Source of the DNA: Ruegeria sp. THAF33
GTDB taxonomy: Bacteria > Pseudomonadota > Alphaproteobacteria > Rhodobacterales > Rhodobacteraceae
Length of the DNA: 64,000 nucleotides
Assembly (NCBI RefSeq): GCF_009363615.1
Contig: NZ_CP045384.1
Span: forward strand, 3,098,501 to 3,162,500
Direction of reading: 5' to 3'
The stretch's first letter is position 1. Every line of letters begins with the position of its first letter. Positions 47,541-56,464 of the stretch are shown here, in pieces. The translations under genes and the position numbers were made by a program. The notes under the pieces were generated by a model that had not been told where the DNA came from, did no database searches, and saw only the letters and a program-made list of their open reading frames with translations.

Positions 47541-47755
47541 ATTGCGAATGAGTCAATTTCATTCCGCGTCGTCACAAAAAATTCACGGATCAGAGCGCCA
47601 ATTTGAAAGATTGGCCGCAGGCTTTCGGTTCACAACTTGAGGCCCGGCCATGCTGAGCAACGCCAAAACGGTTACAACCGGGCTTGCAGGCGCCGAACTG
47701 ACGGTTTAAACGAAGCTTCGCATCCGGTCATAATGTGTTCGGTATGACCTACGGT

Positions 47756-47831
47756 GCCGCTGTAGCTCAGCTGGTAGAGCACGTCATTCGTAATGATGGG
47801 GTCGGGGGTTCGAGTCCCTTCAGCGGCACCA
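47756..47831 (+). tRNA. tRNA-Thr(CGT)
   Basis: 76 bases beginning GCCGCTGTAGCTCAGCTGG, anticodon arm CGTCA-TTCGTAA-TGATG (anticodon CGT), T-arm GGGTTCGAGTCCC and an encoded CCA. The seven-pair acceptor stem GCCGCTG/CAGCGGC is perfect. Confidence 0.96.
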
Positions 47832-48051
47832 GATTTCATCGAAATCGTAAGGGAAATACTTCTGCTAAGAAAGCGTTCCCACTATGTTCTTGTGCCGGGA
47901 TATATTTTACGCGGTTAAAACGGACATCCGCTCGCTCTATAGCGAATGATCGCTTCGAGCCCATAGCAGACAATCTCGGAACGAAATGATATGGTCGCAG
48001 AACCAGAGGCGCTCATACATTCAGGAACCGAACTTTACGGAGGTCGGATGA

Positions 48052-48345
48052 ATGATCATGCGTATTTTTCAGGTCGTGACACGGCCGGGCAAAGAGGAAG
48101 AGTTCAGCAAGTTCTTCCATGAAACAGCTATCCCCTTGATGAGAGGTACCAAAGGCATCGTTCAAGTGTTTCCTGGTGCCGCACGTGCTGACACACCGCG
48201 AGAGTTCAGCTTTGTGATGATTTGGGAAAACCTGGAGTCACTAAAGGCTTTTGTCGGCGATAACTACCAGAGTCCGCATATCGATCCGGCGGAGGCCGAA
48301 TTGGTCGAGTCGCGTTCTATCAAGCACTACGAACTTGTCCAATAA
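48052..48345 (+). CDS. Small antibiotic-biosynthesis-monooxygenase (ABM) family protein
   Basis: 97 aa with the dimeric alpha/beta-barrel pattern: MRIFQVVTRPGKEEEFSKFF at the start, a central VQVFPGAARADTPREFSFVM and IWENLESLKAFVGDN. ABM-type proteins include quinol monooxygenases and haem-degrading enzymes; this one lacks features that would choose between them. GGAGG lies eight bases before ATG 48052. A GFA-family gene follows after 41 bases in the same direction. Confidence 0.75.
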   Translation: MIMRIFQVVTRPGKEEEFSKFFHETAIPLMRGTKGIVQVFPGAARADTPREFSFVMIWENLESLKAFVGDNYQSPHIDPAEAELVESRSIKHYELVQ

Positions 48346-48386
48346 GGGCCATGGCTTGAATAAAGGGAAACAACTCGGGGGAAATA

Positions 48387-48845
48387 ATGATCAAAGGGAA
48401 ATGCGGCTGCGGAGCCGTAACGTATAAGATGACTTCGCCACCCATGTTCGTGCATTGCTGCCACTGTCGCGAATGCCAGCGACAAACCGGAGCGGCCTAC
48501 GTCTTGAACGCAATCATTGAAGCTGATCGCGTGCAGTTTGAGGGGCCAATCACTGAACATGAGCTCTCTACTCCAAGCGGGAAAGGTCAGATCATTACGC
48601 GCTGTAGGGATTGTGGCGTCGCCGTTTTTAGCAGCTACATGATCCGCCTTGGCAAGCTAAGGTACGTGCGCGTCGGAACATTGAACAACCCGGATCAATG
48701 TCCTCCGGATGTACAGATTTTCACCAACAGCAAGCAGGCCTGGGTGCCACTCAGCAAAGACATTCCTATCTTTGAGGAATTTTACAAATTCGATGAGGTG
48801 TGGCCGCCCAATGCGTTGGACCGTTTGGAGATAGCTCTATCCTGA
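48387..48845 (+). CDS. GFA (glutathione-dependent formaldehyde-activating) family protein
   Basis: 152 aa with the zinc-binding pattern of the family: KGKCGCGAVTYKM near the start, then HCCHCRECQRQTGAAY near 23-38, and TRCRDCGVAVFSSY near 71-84. Members bind glutathione-carbonyl adducts; few have proven catalysis. It follows the ABM gene in what may be a two-gene unit. Start ATG follows GGGGGAAATA. Confidence 0.85.
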   Translation: MIKGKCGCGAVTYKMTSPPMFVHCCHCRECQRQTGAAYVLNAIIEADRVQFEGPITEHELSTPSGKGQIITRCRDCGVAVFSSYMIRLGKLRYVRVGTLNNPDQCPPDVQIFTNSKQAWVPLSKDIPIFEEFYKFDEVWPPNALDRLEIALS

Positions 48846-49006
48846 CGGGCCAGTCGCTCGGGCCGAATGGCAGCTTTGTCCGGAGAGCGGCCATTGATGC
48901 TCTGCGCAGCAAACGACTGCATTGAGCCTAATCTGCCTTATTCTTCGGAACAGCCGAAGTCCGCATGTCTTAGGCGACCATCACGGACCGCGCCTTCGCA
49001 ATGACC

Positions 49007-50290
49007 CTAAGCCAACGTGGAATAAACCTCGGCAACTCGCTGAAAGGTCCAAAAGCAGGCGATAGCCGCGCATCCACCGGCTAAGCCCACTCGCAGGGAC
49101 ATCCACAAACTGGAGTTCACGCGCCGACACATTATCAAGGCAGGCCAGAGTGCAAGAATAATGGCAACTTGGCCAAGCTCGACGCCAAGATTGAAGGCAA
49201 GCAGGCTTTGCCAGATGTTTGGGGAGGTGACCTGCAAGATCTTGTGCAACACAAAGCTAAACCCGAGCCCATGCAGGAGGCCAATCAGTGTCGTCAGAAG
49301 CACCATCGTGACCTCAGAACGCGCGTTGTCCTTGAAACTCATAAACGCTGCTGCGGCTGCAAAAATAATAGAAATCGCGATCCCGGTTTCGACGGCAGGA
49401 ACAAACCACGCGCCCGATGGCACAAACCCGAAGAACCCCAGAGACAGCGTCACGCTATGTCCAACGGTAAAACCGGTTGCACGCAGCAATAGCGCCCTGA
49501 GTGTCTGCGCTCCGATGACCAAACACACAACAAACAAAACATGATCCAACCCTTAGAGGATATGTCGTATGCCTTCCCAGGCGAAACTGAGGAATCCTCC
49601 ATACCCCTTCTTCTGAACCACCAATGGTTCGGTCATCAGGCCCCGAGATCGGAATATCTGAGGCGTGTCAGACGCGTAGTCGAGAATGAGGTTGGCCGTT
49701 TGGTGCTGATCCGGCAAGCCGGGGTCCAGCACGTTAGAAATGCTGTACGATTGGATTGGGCCGTCAGTGTCATAATACAGGACGAGATCGACAATCGTAT
49801 CACCAACAAAAAGCGGTGGCATTAAGGCCGTTTCGGTGTCCACGGCCTGTTGAGCTTCGGCCAAAGATGCAAATCCGGGCTCATTTCCAACGCGATGCAA
49901 GCGAACGGACTTAACTGTTCCTCTCAAGCGCTGATTGTCGACCAACAGATGCAACCCACCTTCCGCGAATTGCCCCAGCCCATTGGGATCGCTCATGACA
50001 GCCGGCAAGTCGACGAAGTGGACCACCTGACCGTCGCTCATGGCATTGGTCGTGAATGGTGCAGCTTCCGGCAAGGCATCACCATTCTGATCACCGACCT
50101 TGTCTGCAACCAGATAAGGCATGGGCGTGCGCATGTAGACACGCAGACCGTCTTCGGAATGCTCGACATGCGAAATTCGAACGTTGAGGTTAAGCAAAAA
50201 ATGCGCCGAGGCTGACAGCGTCAGTGACAAAAACACACCCACAAACAGAGCGCCGAAAGCAAAAACCTTTGATCTTAAATACTTATGCAT
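49007..50290 (-). pseudogene. HupE/UreJ-family membrane protein split by an in-frame TAA
   Basis: Reading from 50290, a 245-aa exported part (signal VFAFGALFVGVFLSLTLSASA, then a beta-rich domain) ends at FAWEGIRHIL and TAA (49553-49555). The same frame goes on without a shift: GLDHVLFVVCLVIGAQTLRA, five or six membrane segments and a stop at 49007. In intact relatives the two halves are continuous through a G-x-x-H-I-x-x-G-x-D-H motif, so one nonsense codon splits the gene between its two His motifs. It is either a pseudogene, a sequencing error, or a gene read through or made as two chains. A 180-aa second chain could start at the Met in 49549. It lies in a minus-strand operon with the next two genes. 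Confidence 0.75.
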
Positions 50291-52094
50291 TTGGATCGCG
50301 AGCCTCGATTACAGTTAATCCATCCAGCTTCCATTGCCCTGACTCAGGTACGACCTCGGCTAGCACCCGAAACGTAACCGCGCGCATATGAGCGTGTCCC
50401 CAATGACCGCCTTGGGCTTTCACTGTCCATTTTGCCAGAGTGCTAAATCCACCCGGTTTGAGGGTCGGGTCAACGCGCTCTAATTTCAGGTCTCTAATAT
50501 CAGTAACCGTAGCAAGACTGCCTCCTGGCGTTCGGATCACGAGACCACGCTCTACCTCCGTTGCGATGTCGCCCAGAGATGCCGCCGTTACAATGTGGGC
50601 CAGCTCTGCCTTTCTTGCTGCCGGCGAAGTTTCCAGGGTCACCGTGTTCAAGTTTTTGACCATCGAGTGCAGTATGTCTTCCGCAACCTGCTGCTCAGGG
50701 GGCTCGGGCTTATTCCAAAGTAATTCCGGCAAATATCCCGAAAATACAAACGTTGCCGAAGCAGCGGCAATCATAGTCACGCAACTGGCACGCTTTGCGA
50801 CTTTGTCCCTGGTTAGCAGGAGAAAACCGAGTGAGACGGCGCTGATAATCCCGGCGATCAACGCCATAGCCGGGTTCTGCCGTTTTTGCTGCTCAAATGG
50901 AATCTGAGTAACAGATGCTCTTTGGTATTGGAGCAGGTGGTTCTGCCAGTGAAACTGAGGGTCCGCAGGTGTCACAGCTCCAAAGAATGGCCCAGCGATA
51001 TCGTTTGAAATGGTTGCAACGCGGGAAATTTCCTCGTCAAACATATCCCATGTGACTGTCACCTGATCGGGAAGCTCTACCGATGAGAAGGACAGGATAG
51101 CTCCGATAAACGCATTGTTCACGGACACTTCCTTTCCAGGCTCGACAACCTGATAACCCTGCGATGTCAGCTCCAGGAGCTTTGCTGTAGCGTTCGACGG
51201 TTGCACTAATTTGCCATCAATTGTCACCGGGTTACGAGAAGCCAGGAAGGACGCCGCTTGGTTTACGATCATGGCGCTACGCTGTGGCGAAAGTGTTTGA
51301 CCGACTTCGGTAGTTTCACCAATCCAAGGCGCCAGTTCACGCAAGCGGATCAGCGTCTCATGCCGAACTTCACGAGGTTCGATGTAGAGAAAGGTGGATG
51401 TCCCGTCCTGCGCTTTTCGATTTAGGCTTTCAGCAGAAAAACGGCTATCCCACGGATCAGGCCAGTGAATCTTTAACTCTGCCGGCTTTGACAAGAAGCT
51501 AAAATCGGTGACCGGAACCTCTCGGTCAAAAACCTGCATCCCGATAGTCGCCAGTGGTTCACCATCCCGCGATGGAGGCACTATAGTCAGCTCGTTGGGG
51601 ACTGTGTTTTGAAACGCAAAGAACACTTTGACGAACAGAACACGCGGATCTTTTGGCGGGCTGGGAACAACTTGACCCGAGAATGGATTCCGCTGACCTG
51701 CAAGTGGCGAGGCCCGGTCGATGCGTGTTCGGTATTCTAAATTTCTGATTTCAGCGTTTAGGGGCTGATTGTCCCTTCCAACAATCGATAACGCCCGACT
51801 TTCGGCTTGGGCAAAACCTTGTTTGGTCTCTTGTTTAGCCTCCGGCTCACCCTCGACGAAATCCGATGACCAACCGATTGGCAACATATCAGTAAACAAC
51901 GGAATATCTTCGACATAGATCTCAAGGTCGACGTAGACCCCATCGTCTTTGATATGAAGGACAGCGATGTTGGGGGCGACTTCTGATCCGTTAGTCAGAA
52001 CGACATCCGCCGAAACGGCGCGCGCACCTGAGGCCATCAGGCTCAGCATCAGAAATAGTCGGCACAGATACTGCCAAATTGGAATTTTGTTCAC
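50283..52094 (-). CDS. Unrecognised exported membrane protein (603 aa)
   Basis: 603 aa, starting at GTG 52094 nine bases after the hydrolase stop. The signal peptide is YLCRLFLMLSLMASGARAVS. A long periplasmic region (30-410) is followed by two membrane segments (about 415-435, AGIISAVSLGFLLL, and 445-462, VTMIAAASATFVFSGYL) and a soluble tail of about 140 residues ending KLDGLTVIEARDPNA. I do not recognise the domains. It overlaps the HupE/UreJ-like gene by eight bases, so the two probably act together in the envelope. The neighbouring family is linked to metal or hydrogenase functions elsewhere, but nothing here shows that. Confidence 0.7.
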   Translation of the reverse strand: MNKIPIWQYLCRLFLMLSLMASGARAVSADVVLTNGSEVAPNIAVLHIKDDGVYVDLEIYVEDIPLFTDMLPIGWSSDFVEGEPEAKQETKQGFAQAESRALSIVGRDNQPLNAEIRNLEYRTRIDRASPLAGQRNPFSGQVVPSPPKDPRVLFVKVFFAFQNTVPNELTIVPPSRDGEPLATIGMQVFDREVPVTDFSFLSKPAELKIHWPDPWDSRFSAESLNRKAQDGTSTFLYIEPREVRHETLIRLRELAPWIGETTEVGQTLSPQRSAMIVNQAASFLASRNPVTIDGKLVQPSNATAKLLELTSQGYQVVEPGKEVSVNNAFIGAILSFSSVELPDQVTVTWDMFDEEISRVATISNDIAGPFFGAVTPADPQFHWQNHLLQYQRASVTQIPFEQQKRQNPAMALIAGIISAVSLGFLLLTRDKVAKRASCVTMIAAASATFVFSGYLPELLWNKPEPPEQQVAEDILHSMVKNLNTVTLETSPAARKAELAHIVTAASLGDIATEVERGLVIRTPGGSLATVTDIRDLKLERVDPTLKPGGFSTLAKWTVKAQGGHWGHAHMRAVTFRVLAEVVPESGQWKLDGLTVIEARDPNA

Positions 52095-52103
52095 CCCTGA
52101 ACT

Positions 52104-53297
52104 TTATTTTTCCGGCATTGGCGGTGGCGTGTAACCATCCCATTTGCCCGCTTTGACTTTGTCGGACGGCTCTTTTTCTTTTGAACGCGGGGCATTGATA
52201 TACTCGTCGCTCACAGCTGGTGGCAGTGCATAGTCATCAACACTCGCTTCCCGAACAACGATCTGGTCCTTGGTGACGTTGATCACCTGAAGATCTCGCG
52301 CGAGTGTGAGCGGTCCATCGTAAGTCGAACGGACACCTTCCAAAATCGCCTGATAATTCTCGGGTGAAAGAACAGAGTGATACCCCAGCGCCATACGCGG
52401 TTCGACCGCAGACATCACTTTGCCAAAGGCCGCAGGTTCGGTATGAACGCGCGTGGCTACATAGGTCGCCTGTTTCATGTCCCAGCCAAAATATGGGGCC
52501 AAAGCGTCAGGTGGCAGAAAAGCCTCGTGAGAAGCGATATCCGCCCCTTTGGCATATTCTACGTACCATTTGTTTGGGTAAGTATCTCCGCCAAAGACGT
52601 ATTTCAGTCCATTCCATTCCAGAGAATAACTCACCGAGCCATCTAAGCTGTGGATAGCAGGCCAGGAACGGATAGTTACGTCGTTCTCCTGATAAACGAT
52701 CTCGTTTTCCTGCATGTAATCGAATTCGGTAACTTCAAGCTTGGCACCATCATCCGGCAGCGCCCCCGTACGTGTGGCCAGATCCCAAGCATAGGCTTTT
52801 GACATTCCTTCTACATAGGCTTTGGTGCCCAGTTCATCCTCTGATCCGGACGGGCCGAAGACGCGGAGCGGAGTATATCTGCCCGAAAGCCAACCCCCAA
52901 CATGAAGACCCATGAAGTCTCCAACGTGGTCTACATGCAAATGACTGAAAAAGACCTTATCGACCTTCGCAAAATCCGGTCTCAATGAAAACAAGTTTCC
53001 AGTTGCACCCGTGCCCACGTCAAACAGGAAAACGTCTCCATTTCCTAGTTCAACATAAAATGAAATCGAAACGGCAGCTTTGGTTTGGTTGGGCATCCCC
53101 GTCCCCAATGCAGTGATACGCATCTCATCCGCGCCAAGGATTTCAGTGTTGGGAAAGTATGACGCGGGATAAACACCATTTTCAATTGCAGAAGCAGTTC
53201 GACCAGTCGGCAGCGCGTTTTGCGCTGAAGCGGTGCCAGCCAACGACAAACCCAATGCCAATAGTGCGCCAGTCGTGGAATTCATAATGCTATTCAT
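52104..53297 (-). CDS. Exported metallo-beta-lactamase-fold hydrolase
   Basis: 397 aa from ATG 53297, which follows GGGGGGATCA. The signal peptide is ALLALGLSLAGTASAQ. The zinc motif is FFSHLHVDHVGDFMGLH near residues 118-134; further ligands are the Asp in FGGDTYPN and the His in LGYHSVLS. RNase Z/arylsulfatase-like members of this group carry such a late His. Public names for close relatives include GntH of guanitoxin synthesis, but no other guanitoxin gene is here. It faces a TetR-type regulator across paired palindromes, so its expression is probably inducible. Substrate unknown. Confidence 0.82.
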   Translation of the reverse strand: MNSIMNSTTGALLALGLSLAGTASAQNALPTGRTASAIENGVYPASYFPNTEILGADEMRITALGTGMPNQTKAAVSISFYVELGNGDVFLFDVGTGATGNLFSLRPDFAKVDKVFFSHLHVDHVGDFMGLHVGGWLSGRYTPLRVFGPSGSEDELGTKAYVEGMSKAYAWDLATRTGALPDDGAKLEVTEFDYMQENEIVYQENDVTIRSWPAIHSLDGSVSYSLEWNGLKYVFGGDTYPNKWYVEYAKGADIASHEAFLPPDALAPYFGWDMKQATYVATRVHTEPAAFGKVMSAVEPRMALGYHSVLSPENYQAILEGVRSTYDGPLTLARDLQVINVTKDQIVVREASVDDYALPPAVSDEYINAPRSKEKEPSDKVKAGKWDGYTPPPMPEK

Positions 53298-53357
53298 TGA
53301 TCCCCCCCTTTTCTGCATGTTGCTTAGGAGAGCACGATGTCGTGAACTCCCAGTCAA

Positions 53358-53397
53358 CCATAGACTTCTCTACGGTAAGTCCATAGACTGCTCTATG
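53358..53397. promoter_or_regulatory. Paired palindromes, predicted TetR operators
   Basis: CATAGA-CTTC-TCTACG (53359-53374) and CATAGA-CTGC-TCTATG (53382-53397). The second is a perfect six-base palindrome around four bases, the first has one mismatch, and they sit 23 bases apart, about two helical turns. They lie between the divergent hydrolase and TetR genes and are probably the regulator's binding sites for both promoters. Confidence 0.7.
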
Positions 53398-53422
53398 TCA
53401 AACAAAGAATGCTGTAATCTGA

Positions 53423-53992
53423 ATGTCAGAAACTATCACCCGAGCCTCACCCAAAAACGCCGCGACCAAAGAAGACTGGATATTGCTGGCTTACAAAGTC
53501 CTGAACGAGGGCGGCGTTTCCGCGATAAAAGTCGTACCAATGGCAAAGCGACTGAACCTGACAAGCGGTAGCTTTTATTGGCATTTCAAAAACGTCCGTG
53601 AGCTTTTGGATGAGGTTCTCAGATATTGGGAGCAGGAACTGACTGACAAAGTGATCGCACAGGCAAAGACATTTGGCGGCCCCCCGGAAGACCGAATTCT
53701 TCTTCTTATGAAAAAGGTCATTGAAGAGGACGCCGCATTGCCTGATCACGCTGTCTCAGTCTGGGCGAATACCGATGAGAAGGTGAAAGAATCGTATCAA
53801 AGAACCATCGGCAAACGCTTCCAATTTGCCGCCTGGATGTTTGAACAGGCCGGTTTCTCGAATGAGGAAGCGAAAGCGCGTGGAAGACTCATGGTCACGT
53901 CGCTAATGGGAGACTCTTCGACTGGTCTGAAGGCGCAAGGCGATTGGGAAAAGGTCATCGAACGGGAACACGCAATTCTTATTGGAAAGTAG
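53423..53992 (+). CDS. TetR/AcrR-family transcriptional regulator
   Basis: 189 aa. The DNA-binding domain is ILLAYKVLNEGGVSAIKVVP then RLNLTSGSFYWHFKNVRELL (about residues 20-65), the standard TetR helix-turn-helix with Phe-Tyr-Trp-His-Phe. The ligand domain has WANTDEKVKESYQRTIGKRF. It diverges from the exported hydrolase; the shared region holds two near-identical palindromes. It probably represses itself and the hydrolase operon. No strong ribosome site precedes the ATG. Confidence 0.9.
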   Translation: MSETITRASPKNAATKEDWILLAYKVLNEGGVSAIKVVPMAKRLNLTSGSFYWHFKNVRELLDEVLRYWEQELTDKVIAQAKTFGGPPEDRILLLMKKVIEEDAALPDHAVSVWANTDEKVKESYQRTIGKRFQFAAWMFEQAGFSNEEAKARGRLMVTSLMGDSSTGLKAQGDWEKVIEREHAILIGK

Positions 53993-54117
53993 AAAAAAGT
54001 CAGGATACTAGCCGGAATAGAATGCTTGCTGGAAACGGAACACTAGTTTTACCAGCCTCATGACCCATTGGATTAAGCTATGCGGCGTGATTCACGGTTC
54101 GAAAACGAGCGATTAAC

Positions 54118-54915
54118 ATGTCTGATCACTTCTGACTAACGGACACGCAGATGGCGCGTCTTGAGCCTTTCTTCCCGCAGTCCCACGGGAAACCTCGCGT
54201 CGATGACAAGCGTGTTTTGAGTGGGATTATATTCATTAATCGTAACGGGTTAAGATGGCGTGATGCACCCAAGGAATTCGAGCCACACAAGACCTTGTAC
54301 AACTGTTGGAAGCGGTGGAGTGATAAGGGCATCTTCGCGGAAATGATGATGGGCCTGTCCGCCGATCACGGCGAAGAAAAGACCGTGGTGATTGATGCGA
54401 CCTATCTGAAGGCGCACCGCATGGCATCCAGCCTCGGGGTCAAAAAAGGGGGCGATGACGACTGATACACTGCCTGGCAGGCGCATCTACAGGATGCTGC
54501 CGAGAGGGGACGCACCAAAGGCGGCATGAACACGAAGCTAGATGCCATCTGTGACAGCCAGGGGCACCCGTTGAACTTCTTTATGACCGCCGGTCAGGTC
54601 AGTGATGATACCGGTGCAAAGGCCCTGCTAAACGGTCTGCCGGACGTGGATTGGCTGCCTGGAGATCGTGGATATGATGCCGATTGGTTCAGAGAAGCGT
54701 TACAAGACAAAGGGATAAAGGCCTGCACACCTGGTCGAAGACAGCGAAAGAAGCCCGTCCGATACGACAAGCGACGCTACAAACGTCGCACCCGTATTGA
54801 GATCATGTTCGGCAGGTTGAAAGATTGGCGGTGAGTTGCAACACAATACGCCCGCTGCCCGAAGGCTTTCCTGTAAACAATCGCACTCGCGGCTATCGTC
54901 ATATACTGCTTATGA
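54118..54915 (+). mobile_element. Degenerate IS5-family insertion sequence (transposase with several in-frame stops)
   Basis: A single frame from 54118 to 54915 reads as an IS5 transposase: RLEPFFPQSHGKPRVDDK, GIIFINRNGLRWRDAPKE, DATYLKAHRMASS with the first Asp, GGMNTKLDAICDSQGHPL, LPGDRGYDADWFREAL (second Asp) and RTRIEIMFGRLKDWR (Glu). It is broken by TGA near 54133, TGA at 54463, TGA at about 54832 and TAA near 54880, so it cannot be active as one protein. There is no frameshift; decay is by stops. The true ends are probably near 54050 and 54930; I could not match terminal repeats with confidence. Confidence 0.85.
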
Positions 54916-55246
54916 GCCCTGAGCCTAGCGCTTGTAATTCCAACTCTCGAACCTTGCTAAGTTCCACTTCGCGCAACTTACGTGCCGTTGCTTTGTGCTA
55001 AACACCTCCAAGGCTTCTGGTGATGTTTCGACCAAAAAGTTTGCCCATCTCTGGATCAGTGGTGCCCATTAAAATTTGGGCGTAGACATCCTAACCCGCC
55101 AAGCCGTACCGGGTCCGCTTGGTTGCTCAAGGTTCCTATCATTGCTCATGGCCTGCTTTTCGTGTTTAAAATTCGTCGTGTAAGTCCACCACCGCCCGTG
55201 ACACCACGCACGCCAAATGATCACTAAAATAAAGACTTACAAAAAC
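54916..55246. other. Intergenic stretch between the IS and tRNA-Arg
   Basis: About 330 bases. No credible gene, tRNA or terminator was seen. It may contain the outer end of the insertion sequence. Confidence 0.5.
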
Positions 55247-55323
55247 TGGCGACCCCGGCAGGATTCGAACCTGCAACCTGCCCCTTAGGAGGGGGCTGCT
55301 CTATCCAGTTGAGCCACGGGGCC
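55247..55323 (-). tRNA. tRNA-Arg(CCT)
   Basis: The minus strand reads GGCCCCGTGGCTCAACTGG..., anticodon stem GCCCC with loop CTCCTAA (anticodon CCT), T-arm GGTTCGAATCC and an encoded CCA (77 bases). The degenerate IS lies upstream of its 3' side, a common insertion neighbourhood. Confidence 0.95.
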
Positions 55324-55438
55324 GCGCCCCGCCTTCTGTAACCGGGAATTTCCGTGTTGTCATCGCCTTTGCACAATTGTTGTACACACCGACCTGTTCG
55401 CGCTAGCATCGGACAAAACAACTACGCAGGTGCCTCCC

Positions 55439-56464
55439 GTGAACAGTGAAACCAAACGCCCGCTTACCCTTCGTGATGTGTCCGAGGCTTCCGGTGTCTC
55501 AGAGATGACGGTGAGCCGGGTTCTGCGTAACAGGGGGGATGTGTCCGACGCCACCCGCACCCGCGTTCTGGCCGCCGCAAAAGAGCTGGGATATGTCCCC
55601 AACAAGATCGCGGGCGCGCTGGCATCCAGCCGGGTCAACCTGGTCGCGGTAATCATCCCCTCGCTTTCGAACATGGTGTTTCCCGAGGTGATGACCGGCA
55701 TCAATCAGGTGCTGGAAGATACCGAACTGCAACCCGTGGTTGGCGTGACGGATTATCTGCCCGAGAAAGAGGAAAAAGTGCTGTACGAGATGCTCTCGTG
55801 GCGACCCTCGGGCGTGATCATTGCCGGGCTGGAACACACTGACGCGGCCCGCGCCATGCTGGATTCGGCGGGCATTCCGGTGGTCGAGATCATGGATACC
55901 GACGGCAAACCTGTCGACGCGATGGTGGGCATCTCGCATCGCCGCGCCGGGCGCGAGATGGCGCAGGCGATTCTGAAGGCCGGGTATCAACATATCGGCT
56001 TCATGGGCACCAAGATGCCATTGGATCACCGTGCCCGAAAACGCTTTGAAGGGTTTACCGAAGTGCTAGGCAAACACGGGATCGAGATTGAAGATCGCGA
56101 GTTCTATTCCGGTGGCTCTGCCCTGGCCAAGGGGCGCGAGATGACACAGGCCATGCTTGATCGGTCGCCTGATCTGGATTTCCTGTATTATTCCAACGAT
56201 ATGATTGGCGCCGGTGGTCTGTTGTACCTGCTGGAGCAAGGCGTGGATATCCCGGGGCAGATCGGTCTGGCCGGGTTCAACAACGTGGAACTTTTGCAGG
56301 GTCTTCCGCGCAAATTGGCGACGATGGATGCCTGTCGTCTGGACATAGGACGTCAGGCCGCACAGATCATCGCTGAACGCCTGAAGGACCCGGATTCCGA
56401 AATCGAGACACGGGTCACGCTGACCCCCAAGATCAGCTATGGCGATACCCTGAAACGACGATGA
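55439..56464 (+). CDS. LacI-family transcriptional regulator (GntR-of-gluconate type)
   Basis: 341 aa from GTG 55439 (GTG 55430 is three codons earlier). The helix-turn-helix is LTLRDVSEASGVSEMTVSRV and the hinge NKIAGALASSR. The effector domain begins LVAVIIPSLSNMVFPEVM and contains the late IGLAGFNNVELLQGL. The pattern resembles regulators of gluconate-like sugar acids. A palindrome core ACAATTGT lies at 55373-55380 just upstream and may be its own operator. The next gene overlaps the stop by ATGA but is a DNA repair protein, so the regulator's true targets are probably elsewhere. Confidence 0.9.
   Translation: MNSETKRPLTLRDVSEASGVSEMTVSRVLRNRGDVSDATRTRVLAAAKELGYVPNKIAGALASSRVNLVAVIIPSLSNMVFPEVMTGINQVLEDTELQPVVGVTDYLPEKEEKVLYEMLSWRPSGVIIAGLEHTDAARAMLDSAGIPVVEIMDTDGKPVDAMVGISHRRAGREMAQAILKAGYQHIGFMGTKMPLDHRARKRFEGFTEVLGKHGIEIEDREFYSGGSALAKGREMTQAMLDRSPDLDFLYYSNDMIGAGGLLYLLEQGVDIPGQIGLAGFNNVELLQGLPRKLATMDACRLDIGRQAAQIIAERLKDPDSEIETRVTLTPKISYGDTLKRR

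Noticed and set aside
47735..47989. 84-codon open frame
   Set aside because: It reads through tRNA-Thr.
52104..53297. Guanitoxin biosynthesis hydrolase GntH
   Set aside because: Close relatives carry that name, but no other guanitoxin genes are present, so the name would mislead.
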